Positions 17,095 through 25,527 of a stretch of 39,144 nucleotides of DNA are shown one piece after another. The translations under genes were made by a program, and so were the position numbers. The stretch comes from DAOPJM01 sp035399665. Its GTDB lineage: Bacteria > Bacillota > Clostridia > Christensenellales > CAG-138. The first letter of the stretch is position 1. Every line of letters begins with the position of its first letter. The notes beneath the pieces are model-generated. The model had not been told where the DNA came from. It was given only the letters and a program-made list of their open reading frames with translations, and made no database searches. The stretch spans positions 1-39,144 of the forward strand of contig DAOPJM010000017.1 of NCBI GenBank assembly GCA_035399665.1. Direction: 5' to 3'.

Positions 17095-20000
17095 ATGAGC
17101 AAGCCCTTCGTACATCTGCATGTTCACACCCAATACAGCCTCTTGGACGGAGCGGCTCGCATAACTCAGCTCGTCGCCCGCGCCAAGGAGCTTGGGCAGA
17201 GTGCAATCGCTGTTACCGACCACGGCGTCATGTATGGCGTCGTGGATTTCTATCGTGCCTGCAAAGCCGCGGGGATCAAACCCATACTCGGCATGGAGGC
17301 CTATGTCGCGCCCCGCTCATACATGCTCAAGGAAGGTCTTGCCGACCGCGAAAACGGCCATTTGATACTCCTTGCGAAGAACCAACAGGGCTATGAAAAC
17401 CTTATGCTGCTCTCCTCGGAGGCGTTCATCCACGGCTATTACTACAAGCCCCGCATAGATTACGACCTCTTGGAGCGTCATCACGAGGGGCTTATCTGTA
17501 TGTCAGCCTGTCTTGCGGGCGATATACCGCAGCGTCTTTTGACAGGCCGTGACGCCGAGGCTTACGCCCTCGCCCGCCGCCTTTTGGGAATATTCGGTGA
17601 GGACTTTTATATTGAGCTTCAGAACCACGGCATACGCGAACAGCGCGATGTGTTGCCGCGCCTTAAGAAGCTTGCCCAAGACCTCGGCATAAAGACAGTC
17701 GCCACCAACGATATTCACTATGTCATGCGCGGCGACGCGGACGCGCAGGACGTGCTTTTGTGCATTCAGACACAGCGTTACATCGACGACGCCGACCGTA
17801 TGCGCATGGAAACAGCCGAATTCTACCTCAAGTCCTATGAGGAAATGCAAAAGTTCCTCCCTGGCTGTGAGGACGCTTTGGACGTCACAAACGAGATAGC
17901 CGACAAATGCGACGTCAGCATCGAGTTCGGCGTACGCCGTCTGCCGCGCTTTACCGCCCCCAACGGCATGGATAACCGCGACTACCTCTATGCCTTATGC
18001 AGGGAAGGTCTTTCAATAAAGATGCCCAACGGCGGCGCCAAGGCCGAAGAACGCCTGAACTATGAGCTTGACATAGTGACGCGCATGGGCTTTACCGACT
18101 ACTACCTTATCGTTTGGGATTTTATTCACTTTGCCAAGACCCACGGCATTATGGTCGGCCCCGGCAGGGGCAGCGGCGCGGCGAGCCTTGCGGCCTATTG
18201 CCTGGGTATTACCGACGTTGACCCATTAAAATACAATCTCACCTTTGAACGCTTCCTCAACCCTGAGCGCATTTCCATGCCCGACTTCGACGTGGACTTC
18301 TGCTATGAACGCCGTCAGGAGGTCATAGACTATGTGGGCGAAAAGCACGGCGAAGGGCATGTGGCTCAGATTATCACCTTCGGCACTATGGCGGCACGTC
18401 AGGTCATACGCGACGTTTGCCGCGTGCTTAGGGTTCCCTATGCCGACTCCGACCGCCTTGCCAAGCTCGTGCCTTCCGTTTTGAAGATGACCCTTGAGGA
18501 GGCCTTGAAGGTCAGCCCTGAGCTGAAGGCGCTGTATGAGGATGACGAAACCGTCAAAAGGGTGCTTGACCTCTCCATGAAGCTGGAGGGTCTCCCCCGC
18601 CACAGCTCCACCCACGCGGCCGGCGTGGTAATCTCGGGCGTTCCTTTGAGCAGCGTTGTTCCCCTGCAAAGCAACGACGGCGTATTGACGACCCAGTTCC
18701 CCATGACGACCTTGGAGGAGCTTGGCCTGTTGAAGATGGACTTTCTGGGACTTCGTACCCTCACCGTCATACGCGACACCTTGGACTTTATCAAGCGGCA
18801 GGACAAGCCCGTCCCCGATTTGGACAGCAACGATTTCACCGACCCTGAGGTTTACTCCATGATAGCCTCGGGCGATACCGACTGTGTGTTCCAGCTTGAA
18901 TCCACGGGTATGCGCAACTTCCTTGTTCAGCTCAAGCCCGACTGCTTTGAGGACCTTATCGCGGGCATTTCGCTGTTCCGCCCCGGCCCCATGGAGCAGA
19001 TTCCCCGCTATATTCAAGGCAAGCATCATCCCGAAACCATACGCTACGAGCATCCCTTGCTTGAGCCCATACTCTCCACTACCTACGGCTGCATGGTATA
19101 TCAGGAGCAGGTCATGGAGATAGTCCGAACGCTTGCCGGCTATTCCATGGGACGCAGCGACCTTGTGCGCCGTGCCATGTCCAAAAAGAAGCATGACGTA
19201 ATGGAAAAGGAGCGCAAATACTTCATTTTCGGCACCGACGGCGTGGAGGGCGCGGTGGCAAGGGGAGTTCCCGAAGCCGTTGCGAACCACATCTTTGACG
19301 AGATGATGGACTTCGCCTCCTATGCCTTCAACAAGGCTCACGCCGCAGGCTACGCCGTGCTTGCGTACCGCACCGCGTACCTTAAAAGGTATTATCCCGC
19401 CGAGCTTCTGACCGCCACCATGAACAGTCTGATTACCAACACCGACAGCGTGGCCGAATACGTCTACTCGGCGCGGCGTCAGAATATTCGTGTTCTTCCG
19501 CCCGACGTCAACCGCAGCGAGGCGCGTTTCTGCGTTGAGGACGGGGCGATACGCTTTGGACTTACCGCCGTCAAGAACGTCGGCGGCGCCGTTATGGACG
19601 AGGTTGTCAAGGAGCGCGGCGAACACGGCCTCTTCCGCGACTTCTTCGACTTTGTGGATCGCTGCCCCGGACTTAACAAGCGTATGCTTGAAAACCTTGT
19701 TAACGCAGGCTGCTTCGACTCCATGGGCTGCAACCGCGCACAGCTGCTTGCCATATTCGACAAGGCTTTGGACGACTCTCAGCGCCGCCGCAAGGTCTTT
19801 GACAGCGGGCAGCTCTCCCTGTTCGACCTGGACGGCGACGCCGCCGAGGAGGTTCGCCAAAAGAGCGCGATAGTCCTGCCCAATATGCCCGAAATGGATA
19901 TGCGCGTTCGCCTGCTAAAGGAGCGCGAGGCCGTGGGGCTGTATCTTTCGGGGCATCCCTTGGACGAGTTCAGCGCCGTGCTGCGCCGTCAGATGTACTC

Positions 20001-20529
20001 GGTTGCCGAGCTTGCAGCTTCCGACGGCACTCAGGGCGCGCCCGACAACAGTACCGTAAGCGTGGGCGGTATGCTCACGCAGTGCAAGCAGCGTCCCAAC
20101 AAGGCCGGCACGGGCATGACGGGCTATGGTGTGCTTGAAGGCGTGACAGGCTCGGTAGAGGTCATTATCTTCACCCGCACGCTCTCGGAATACGGCAAGT
20201 ACTTCCACGACGAAAGCGCGGTCATAGTATACGGCAAGCTGTCCATACGCGAGGACAGAGCCAACTCCGTGCTTATCGATAAGCTTGTCCCCCTGTCCGC
20301 CGCGTCCTTTGGCAAGCTCTATCTGCGCGTTCCCGCCCTCAACGACGAATACAAGGGCAAGGTCAAGCGCATAGTGAAAAAGTACGCCGGCTCTGTGCCT
20401 ATAATATTGGTTGACGCAAGGAACCGCAGCGCGGTTTCCACCCCGCCTGACTGGAACGCGGACTGCGGCGAACCGCTGCTGTCGGAGCTTCGCTTGGAGC
20501 TCGGCGCAGAGAATGTGGTATACAAGTAG
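17095..20529 (+). CDS. dnaE: DNA polymerase III alpha subunit
   Basis: 1144 residues, the replicative or error-prone DnaE-type polymerase. The N-terminal PHP domain keeps metal-binding motifs (HVHTQYSLLDGA, TDHGVMYG, TNDIHYV), so it may retain PHP nuclease activity. The polymerase core shows GPGRGSGAAS near residue 357 and the catalytic PDFDVDF at 396-402. The FNKAHAAGYAVLAY segment follows, then helix-hairpin-helix repeats. An OB-fold (VSVGGMLTQCK onwards) lies near residue 1000. There is no 3'-5' DnaQ-type exonuclease insertion, so it is DnaE rather than PolC. It has no obvious Shine-Dalgarno and starts 2 bp after the DapA-like stop, suggesting coupled translation. The stop is TAG. Confidence 0.96.
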   Translation: MSKPFVHLHVHTQYSLLDGAARITQLVARAKELGQSAIAVTDHGVMYGVVDFYRACKAAGIKPILGMEAYVAPRSYMLKEGLADRENGHLILLAKNQQGYENLMLLSSEAFIHGYYYKPRIDYDLLERHHEGLICMSACLAGDIPQRLLTGRDAEAYALARRLLGIFGEDFYIELQNHGIREQRDVLPRLKKLAQDLGIKTVATNDIHYVMRGDADAQDVLLCIQTQRYIDDADRMRMETAEFYLKSYEEMQKFLPGCEDALDVTNEIADKCDVSIEFGVRRLPRFTAPNGMDNRDYLYALCREGLSIKMPNGGAKAEERLNYELDIVTRMGFTDYYLIVWDFIHFAKTHGIMVGPGRGSGAASLAAYCLGITDVDPLKYNLTFERFLNPERISMPDFDVDFCYERRQEVIDYVGEKHGEGHVAQIITFGTMAARQVIRDVCRVLRVPYADSDRLAKLVPSVLKMTLEEALKVSPELKALYEDDETVKRVLDLSMKLEGLPRHSSTHAAGVVISGVPLSSVVPLQSNDGVLTTQFPMTTLEELGLLKMDFLGLRTLTVIRDTLDFIKRQDKPVPDLDSNDFTDPEVYSMIASGDTDCVFQLESTGMRNFLVQLKPDCFEDLIAGISLFRPGPMEQIPRYIQGKHHPETIRYEHPLLEPILSTTYGCMVYQEQVMEIVRTLAGYSMGRSDLVRRAMSKKKHDVMEKERKYFIFGTDGVEGAVARGVPEAVANHIFDEMMDFASYAFNKAHAAGYAVLAYRTAYLKRYYPAELLTATMNSLITNTDSVAEYVYSARRQNIRVLPPDVNRSEARFCVEDGAIRFGLTAVKNVGGAVMDEVVKERGEHGLFRDFFDFVDRCPGLNKRMLENLVNAGCFDSMGCNRAQLLAIFDKALDDSQRRRKVFDSGQLSLFDLDGDAAEEVRQKSAIVLPNMPEMDMRVRLLKEREAVGLYLSGHPLDEFSAVLRRQMYSVAELAASDGTQGAPDNSTVSVGGMLTQCKQRPNKAGTGMTGYGVLEGVTGSVEVIIFTRTLSEYGKYFHDESAVIVYGKLSIREDRANSVLIDKLVPLSAASFGKLYLRVPALNDEYKGKVKRIVKKYAGSVPIILVDARNRSAVSTPPDWNADCGEPLLSELRLELGAENVVYK

Positions 20530-20643
20530 CATCGGCACGACCCTTAGGGCGCTTTCATCCCGCCGCAAAATAGAGCGTACACCACGGACACAATAGCCTT
20601 ACTAAATGATCATCCCGCCTTTGCGGTTGAAAGGAGCGTTTAT

Positions 20644-22002
20644 ATGCGCAAGCCTCCCATCAAAAAGAATGACGACATAAACCTTGTTATCGACTCCATA
20701 ACCTCCGAAGGGCAGGGCGTGGGGCGAATCGATGGCTTTGCCGTCTTTGTACCCGGAGCTATTACGGGCGAGTCTGTCGAGGCTCACATTATCAAGGTTG
20801 AGTCCAACTACGCCGTGGCCAAGCTCACCCGTGTGGTTGAGCCCTCTTGTCACCGCGTGTATGCCGAGTGTCCCGTGTTCTCACGCTGCGGCGGCTGCGC
20901 CTTACAGCACATCGATTATGAGGAGCAGCTTCGTATTAAACAGACGCAGGTGCAGGACGCCATTGAGCGTCTCGGCGGCATAAAGGACGTCGTTGTTTTA
21001 CCCACCATAGGCATGGAAAAGCCCTGGCGTTACCGCAACAAGGGGAGCTTCCCCTTTGGGCGCGAGGGTTTGGGCGTTCGCTTGGGCTTCTTCGCCCCGA
21101 AAAGCCATAGGCTGGTGCCGCTCTCGGACTGCCTTATTCAGGATGAGGGCGTCATGGAAATCGCGCTTCGCGTGCTTGAGTGGGCGGACAGCTATAATGT
21201 CGCGCCATATGACGAGTCCACGCAAAAAGGAGTGCTTCGTCATGTTGTCGTTCGCACAACGGATATGGGCGAGCGTATGGCGGTGGTCGTGACCACAGGC
21301 GCTCTGCCGCACAGCGATGAGCTGATTGAGCTGCTGAACGAGCAGGTAAGCTCTCTCTATCATAACGTCAATTCCAAGGACACCAACGTTATATTCGGCG
21401 ATGAATTCAGGTTGATTCACGGCGTGCCGTCATTGGTGGAAACCATTGACGAGCTGAGCTTTTCGGTCAGCCCCAATTCCTTTTTGCAGGTCAACGCCCT
21501 TCAGACCCGCGTGCTGTACCACAAGGCGATAAAGCTGCTCTCCCCCGCGCCAACGGAGCGCGTGTTTGACCTCTACTGCGGCATGGGCAGCATCTCGCTG
21601 CTTCTGGCGCGCAGGGTTAAGAGCGTGATTGGGGTGGAGTATGTGCCTGAGGCCGTCAGGGACGCGGTGCAAAACGCCGAGCTGAACGGCATTACGAACT
21701 GTGAGTTCATAGCGGGAGACTGCGAAAATGTGTTGAAAGAGCTGGCGGAAAAGGGCGTGACGCCCGACGCGATAGTCGCCGACCCGCCGCGCAAGGGCTG
21801 CTCGGAGGGCGTTATCCGTTCGATACTGAACAGCGGCGCGTCCCGCATGGTCTACATCTCCTGTAACCCCGCGACCCTGGCCCGCGACCTGAAGCTGCTC
21901 ACGGACGGCGGCTTTGTGATAGAATGTGTCCAGCCCGTGGATATGTTCCCTCAAACCGCCCACGTTGAGACGGTGGTATTGATGTCGCGCTGTACCCATT
22001 GA
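20644..22002 (+). CDS. rlmD: 23S rRNA (uracil-C5)-methyltransferase, RlmD/RumA type
   Basis: 452 residues. An N-terminal TRAM domain binds RNA. A cysteine cluster (C76 in CPVFSRCGGC, with C82 and C85) matches the [4Fe-4S] site of RlmD. The methyltransferase domain has SPNSFLQVN, the SAM loop FDLYCGMGSISLLLA, DPPRKGC and the catalytic Cys407 in YISCNPATLARDL. The C-terminus VDMFPQTAHVETVVLM is the conserved family tail. GGAG lies about 9 bp before the ATG. The 3' end of this gene is partly duplicated at 23251, downstream of an inserted HNH gene, so the last residues (after HVETVV) are probably supplied by the insertion. Exact target uridine (1939 or 747) is not certain. Confidence 0.92.
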   Translation: MRKPPIKKNDDINLVIDSITSEGQGVGRIDGFAVFVPGAITGESVEAHIIKVESNYAVAKLTRVVEPSCHRVYAECPVFSRCGGCALQHIDYEEQLRIKQTQVQDAIERLGGIKDVVVLPTIGMEKPWRYRNKGSFPFGREGLGVRLGFFAPKSHRLVPLSDCLIQDEGVMEIALRVLEWADSYNVAPYDESTQKGVLRHVVVRTTDMGERMAVVVTTGALPHSDELIELLNEQVSSLYHNVNSKDTNVIFGDEFRLIHGVPSLVETIDELSFSVSPNSFLQVNALQTRVLYHKAIKLLSPAPTERVFDLYCGMGSISLLLARRVKSVIGVEYVPEAVRDAVQNAELNGITNCEFIAGDCENVLKELAEKGVTPDAIVADPPRKGCSEGVIRSILNSGASRMVYISCNPATLARDLKLLTDGGFVIECVQPVDMFPQTAHVETVVLMSRCTH

Positions 22003-22033
22003 TTTTACAAGGTTTTTAGATGATGTCTAAATT

Positions 22034-22109
22034 ACCTACTCGACCTAAAGTGTGTTTTTGCGTCAACGGGAACATATCGACAACACTTATACTGGTAACT
22101 CAAGTAGGT
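22034..22109. repeat. Inverted repeat enclosing one motif copy, left side of the HNH gene
   Basis: ACCTACTCGA (22034-22043) and TCAAGTAGGT (22100-22109) are inverted repeats, nine of ten bases matching. Between them, on the minus strand, GTCGATATGTTCCC (22068-22081) is an inverted copy of the motif repeated on the right side of the HNH gene. Confidence 0.55.
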
Positions 22110-22133
22110 TGAGTGGATGAAATGAATTTCGTG

Positions 22134-22149
22134 TTGACTGAGAAGTCAA
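22134..22149. promoter_or_regulatory. Inverted repeat before the HNH gene
   Basis: TTGACT (22134-22139) and AGTCAA (22144-22149) form a 6-bp inverted repeat with a 4-nt centre. TTGACT can also act as a -35 box for TAACAG 16 bp further on. It could be a promoter with an operator. Confidence 0.35.
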
Positions 22150-22180
22150 TATATATAACAGCATGAAAGTGGGTGTATTT

Positions 22181-23101
22181 ATGAAGTTCGAGTTAAATGA
22201 CTATAGAAAAGAACTTACAGACGAAGAAATTATTGAAGATATTAAGCGTGTAGCACAAGAATTGGAACATGATTATATTTCAATTTCTACTTACAGAAAA
22301 TGTGGACAATATTCACAGACTGCAATTCAGGGTCATTTTGGAACTTGGAAAAATGCACTGTCTATAGCAGGATTGCGCAACGAAAGAACAAAATCAGAGT
22401 TAAAGCGAATAAAAAACGAAGATTATTATGCTGATTTACAACGAATAGCGAAACAACTTAATAAGGATACCGTATTATACGAAGAATATAGACAGTATGG
22501 AAAATATGCAGCTGAGCATGTTTTTTCAAGATTTAAAACTTGGGACAAAGCATTGTTAGCTGCAGGACTTCAACCTACTGGTTTGGCTAGAAGTAGGATT
22601 GACGAGCAAACGCTTTTTGATGAATTGGAGCGCATTTGGACAAAATTAGGAAGGCAACCAACATCAACTGATATAACGAAGGGGAATATATCAAAATATT
22701 CTCTTGATACATACAAACGAAGATTTGGCGGTTGGAGAAATGCATTAAAAGCTTTTGTTGAATATATTAATTTAGATAGTTCAGAAGAAATAGATGAAGA
22801 AGAATTAAAGGAAAATAAAATCAATGATAAGGAAAATATTTCTAAAACTGTTAATGTAGAAAAGCCTCTTCAAAAGAAAGAGCACAGGACTTCAAGAAAT
22901 ATAAATGCACGGATGCGTTTTAAGATTTTGAAGAGAGATAATTTCAAATGTTGTGCTTGCGGTGCATCTCCAGCAAAAGATCCATCTGTAGATTTACATG
23001 TAGACCATATTATTCCTTGGGCTAAAGGCGGAGAAACAGTAGTTGATAATTTGCAGACGCTATGCTCAAAGTGTAATTTAGGCAAAGGCGATATGGAATA
23101 A
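22181..23101 (+). CDS. HNH endonuclease with homing-endonuclease-associated DNA-binding repeats
   Basis: 306 residues from ATG 22181; an ATG at 22163 would add six residues. Three tandem repeats of about 55 residues each end in a W-x-x-AL motif (FGTWKNALSIAGL, FKTWDKALLAAGL, FGGWRNALKAFVEY), the pattern of HNH-associated repeats thought to bind DNA. A charged linker follows, then a C-terminal HNH nuclease: CCACGASP, the VDHIIPWAKGGETVVDNLQ core with its His, and CSKCNLGKGD; the two CxxC pairs should bind zinc. Base composition is far more A+T-rich than any neighbour, a clear sign of transfer. It stands alone between rlmD and a minus-strand hydrolase. It could be a homing nuclease, a defence nuclease or cargo of a lost integrative element. 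Confidence 0.82.
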   Translation: MKFELNDYRKELTDEEIIEDIKRVAQELEHDYISISTYRKCGQYSQTAIQGHFGTWKNALSIAGLRNERTKSELKRIKNEDYYADLQRIAKQLNKDTVLYEEYRQYGKYAAEHVFSRFKTWDKALLAAGLQPTGLARSRIDEQTLFDELERIWTKLGRQPTSTDITKGNISKYSLDTYKRRFGGWRNALKAFVEYINLDSSEEIDEEELKENKINDKENISKTVNVEKPLQKKEHRTSRNINARMRFKILKRDNFKCCACGASPAKDPSVDLHVDHIIPWAKGGETVVDNLQTLCSKCNLGKGDME

Positions 23102-23232
23102 GTCGACATGTTTCCGTAAACAGGCAAAATGGAAATTTACTGTGGACATGTTCCCATGAACGAGCAAAATGCAAAAAACATCGTGGACATATTCCCTTGA
23201 ACGTAAATACGCAAAATTACACTTAAAACATC
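23102..23232 (+). repeat. Three imperfect tandem units of about 40 bp after the HNH gene
   Basis: Units start GTCGACATGTTTCC (23102), GTGGACATGTTCCC (23142) and GTGGACATATTCCC (23183), each followed by an AAC and then GCAAAA. The first begins at the base after the HNH stop codon. The 14-bp head matches the rlmD coding sequence GTGGATATGTTCCC at 21937-21950, and an inverted copy lies at 22068-22081. Confidence 0.7.
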
Positions 23233-23250
23233 AAAATGAACGGTTTGAGC

Positions 23251-23303
23251 CACGTTGAGACGGTAGTTATGTTAAGGCGAAGGGCTAAGGACTAAGGGCT
23301 AAC
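23251..23303 (+). pseudogene. Displaced rlmD 3'-end fragment
   Basis: Reads in frame as HVETVVMLRRRAKD followed by TAA, the expected tail of an RlmD protein, with no gene upstream in that frame. It is followed by a short repetition of AGGGCTAAG at 23281-23303. Most likely the original 3' end of rlmD, cut off by the inserted HNH element. Confidence 0.55.
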
Positions 23304-24267
23304 GGGCCAAAAAGTCAAACGTGGTTTCAAGGTACTCTGACAAGAGCGGTTCGGCGGCGTTGAACATGGTATGATACGCCTCGGGCATGTACACAAACCT
23401 GCAATGCGACAGCTCCTTGGCGAGCTTCTTGTGTAAATCCGTCCTCACCACGCTGTCCTTGCCGCCCGAAAAGACTATCACTTGGGTTTGAATCGCCTTC
23501 AACGCCTTGGTAAACACCATTGAGGGCAGGCGCATAGCCGACCGCATCCACGCGTAGGTGGGGGCGCAGCCCTGATACATGGGGTCGTTTTTGCGCTTCT
23601 TCAGATTATACTCAAAGCGCGCCCTGCTCCTGTCCATGCTGTCCTCAAACGCCGGATTGGGGTCGAATTCCCCGAATATCCGTATCTTGGAGTTCCAGCC
23701 GTCTATCGCGCCGTAGCGGTTGAGCAGCAGCTCCAACAGCCACTTTGGAAAGCCCCGAAACACGGGCAGTATCATCGGTGATGAAAGCACGGCGCGATTT
23801 ATGGCGCACGGGTGCTTTTCCATGTACAGCAGAGCTTCGGCGCAGCCCATCGAATGTGAAAACAAATACAGCGGCTGATCCTTTGACACCGGTCTTACCA
23901 CATCGTTGATAATGCCCTCAAGGTCCCTTTCATAATCGTCAAAGCTGTCAACATGAGTATATCGGGGGTTTTCCACCGCCCTGAACGAATGGCCATGCCC
24001 GCGCTGATCATACAGCAGTACGCTGTATCCCGCCTGATGAAAATACCAAGCCAGCTCGCGGTACTTCTCCGCGAACTCTGTAAAGCCGTGAACCACTATC
24101 ATGAACGCCTTGCTGTTATCGGCAAGGTAATACTCATAGCACAGCTCTCCGCCGTCAAAGGTGGTATACTCGCCCGAATGCGCCATAGCCGCAAGCTCTT
24201 GCTCCACTTGGGACATGTTCCTGCTGTAATCCCGCTCCTGTAATACCGTAAACGGCAGCGACATCAT
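23299..24267 (-). CDS. Alpha/beta hydrolase, monoacylglycerol lipase/lysophospholipase-like
   Basis: 322 residues. The oxyanion loop is VVHGFTEFAEKY. The nucleophile elbow is SHSMG (Ser139), in which the first Gly of GxSxG is Ser. The acid is in GGKDSVV and the His in AYHTMFN near the C-terminus. YDQRGHGHS is typical of the PldB/monoglyceride lipase group. No signal peptide, so probably cytoplasmic or membrane-peripheral; the lipid or ester substrate is not known. The ATG at 24267 is chosen because AGGAG lies 6 bp upstream; the ATG at 24288 has none. The stop is TAG, directly against the rlmD fragment. Confidence 0.82.
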   Translation of the reverse strand: MMSLPFTVLQERDYSRNMSQVEQELAAMAHSGEYTTFDGGELCYEYYLADNSKAFMIVVHGFTEFAEKYRELAWYFHQAGYSVLLYDQRGHGHSFRAVENPRYTHVDSFDDYERDLEGIINDVVRPVSKDQPLYLFSHSMGCAEALLYMEKHPCAINRAVLSSPMILPVFRGFPKWLLELLLNRYGAIDGWNSKIRIFGEFDPNPAFEDSMDRSRARFEYNLKKRKNDPMYQGCAPTYAWMRSAMRLPSMVFTKALKAIQTQVIVFSGGKDSVVRTDLHKKLAKELSHCRFVYMPEAYHTMFNAAEPLLSEYLETTFDFLAR

Positions 24268-24385
24268 CGACAACTCCTGCTTTTCCATTACTTTTTCTTT
24301 GTATCAAAACGTCTCTGTTTTCGTGCGGCAGCGTGCCGCACAGCCATGAGACATTATTTTCTTGTAAGCCTATTGGCTTTGTCCC

Positions 24386-24414
24386 TTGCTTTAGCCTTGC
24401 CCAAATGCTACAAT
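24386..24414 (+). promoter_or_regulatory. Possible promoter of the glycosyltransferase gene
   Basis: TTGCTT (24386-24391), a 17-bp spacer, TACAAT (24409-24414). It lies within the longest possible reading frame, supporting the shorter start at 24499. Confidence 0.4.
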
Positions 24415-24498
24415 GCTCATACAGAGCCGAATCGCGGCAAGCGAATCGACAGCTTCTTGCCATCCTTTTGGGCGGCAACTTTTGGGGGAAAGCATAAA

Positions 24499-25515
24499 TT
24501 GCACGAGGAAGTCGTAATCATACCCGCCTACATGCCCGACGAGGCGCTTGTTGACATAGTCAAGGCTCTCACAAAGCAGGGGCTGTCCGTGCTTGTCGTG
24601 GACGACGGCAGCGGCGAACAATACTCGCATATCTTTGACAAGATACGCCCGATGGCACAGGTAGTCGCGAACCCTAAGAACCTTGGCAAGGGCGCGGCGC
24701 TAAAGCGCGGTATGTCCGAGCTTTTGCTATTGTACCCCGAATGCGCCCGCGTTATCACCGCCGACGCGGACGGGCAGCACCGCACAAGCGACATCCTTCG
24801 TGTGCGTGAGGCTTTAAGGGGCGGCGCGGACTTCGTGCTGACCGTAAGAGACCTTTCAGGCGACATTCCGGCGCTCTCGCGTATAGGCAACGACCTTTCC
24901 CGCTTCGTGTACACCGTGTTCACGGGGCATTACCTTCGTGACAACCAATCGGGGCTTAGGGGCTTTTGCGTCCGACACGTCGATTGGATGAAGGACGTAG
25001 GCGGTGAAAAGTACGATTTTGAAATCAACATGCTTTACCATGCCGACAAGCAGGGCGTAAGGATTACCACTCTGCCCATAGATACTGTCTATATTGACGG
25101 CAACTCCGCCACGCATTTTCGTCCCGTAGAGGACACGCTGTTGATATATCGCCGCCTATTTTCAAGCGCGTGGGTCTCCTTCGTTTCGTTCGCGCTGTCG
25201 CAGACTTTGGCTCTCGTATTGACTTTGACCCTAAACCTTGACCTCTGCCTGCTCACCGTCCCCGCCGTGGGTATTGTCACAGCCCTATGCTCGCTCCTTT
25301 TGAACAGGTTTATCGCCTTTCGCAAAACGGGTTTCGGCGATGGTGCGCGTCAATTCGCCTTCATCATGGCGCGATACCTTGTCTATACCTTGGGCGTCTT
25401 TGCCGCCTCGCTGTTTTGTGAGCTTCCGCTCATCTTGGCTCTTGACGCCCTGATGCTGCTCCTTGTCCCCATTGAATACCTCATAAGAAGGAGCGTATAC
25501 AGCCGAAGGGCTTAG
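24499..25515 (+). CDS. GT2 glycosyltransferase fused to a GtrA-like membrane domain
   Basis: 338 residues from TTG 24499. The N-terminal GT2 domain begins EVVIIPAYMPDEAL, then VVDDGSG, NPKNLGKGAALKRGM and the ADADGQH metal motif; it resembles dolichol/undecaprenyl-phosphate sugar synthases. The C-terminal part has about four hydrophobic helices of the GtrA type (SFVSFALSQTLALVLTLTL onward), ending in basic residues. It likely transfers a sugar to a polyprenyl phosphate and helps present it at the membrane for cell-wall or surface glycan modification. Start choice: GGGGGAA lies before the TTG and the protein then starts like its relatives. An ATG at 24346 would add 51 residues, including a hydrophobic stretch overlapping a promoter-like sequence. 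Convergent with plsX, 12 bp apart. Confidence 0.82.
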   Translation: MHEEVVIIPAYMPDEALVDIVKALTKQGLSVLVVDDGSGEQYSHIFDKIRPMAQVVANPKNLGKGAALKRGMSELLLLYPECARVITADADGQHRTSDILRVREALRGGADFVLTVRDLSGDIPALSRIGNDLSRFVYTVFTGHYLRDNQSGLRGFCVRHVDWMKDVGGEKYDFEINMLYHADKQGVRITTLPIDTVYIDGNSATHFRPVEDTLLIYRRLFSSAWVSFVSFALSQTLALVLTLTLNLDLCLLTVPAVGIVTALCSLLLNRFIAFRKTGFGDGARQFAFIMARYLVYTLGVFAASLFCELPLILALDALMLLLVPIEYLIRRSVYSRRA

Positions 25516-25527
25516 TCGGAAAACCCG

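Larger units (their letters stand above)
21961..23267. mobile_element. Small HNH-encoding element inserted at the 3' end of rlmD
   Basis: The boundaries are a direct repeat: CACGTTGAGACGGTGGT at 21961-21977 in rlmD and CACGTTGAGACGGTAGT at 23251-23267 (16 of 17 identical). The right copy continues to encode HVETVVMLRRRAKD and stops, as an rlmD C-terminus would. Between them are one A+T-rich HNH gene and short motif repeats; no integrase is visible. The 3' ends of rumA/rlmD genes are known insertion sites for integrative elements in Firmicutes, so this may be a remnant of such an element or a compact homing unit. Confidence 0.6.

Noticed and set aside
18226..19860. Long open frame antisense to dnaE (544 codons)
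   Set aside because: It lies wholly inside dnaE, has no recognisable domain, and arises from the G+C-rich third codon positions of the real gene.
23102..23232. CRISPR array after the HNH gene
   Set aside because: Only three imperfect units, the repeats diverge, the intervening parts are similar rather than unique, and the motif also matches rlmD coding sequence.
24323..24341. Terminator at the perfect hairpin GTGCGGCA-GCG-TGCCGCAC
   Set aside because: No U-tract on either strand, and it lies between two divergent starts rather than after a gene; it may be an operator, but nothing supports a specific role.
24346..24498. Signal-peptide-like N-terminal extension of the GT2 gene
   Set aside because: No ribosome binding site before the ATG at 24346, a promoter-like sequence lies inside, and GT2-GtrA proteins normally begin at the VVIIPAY strand.
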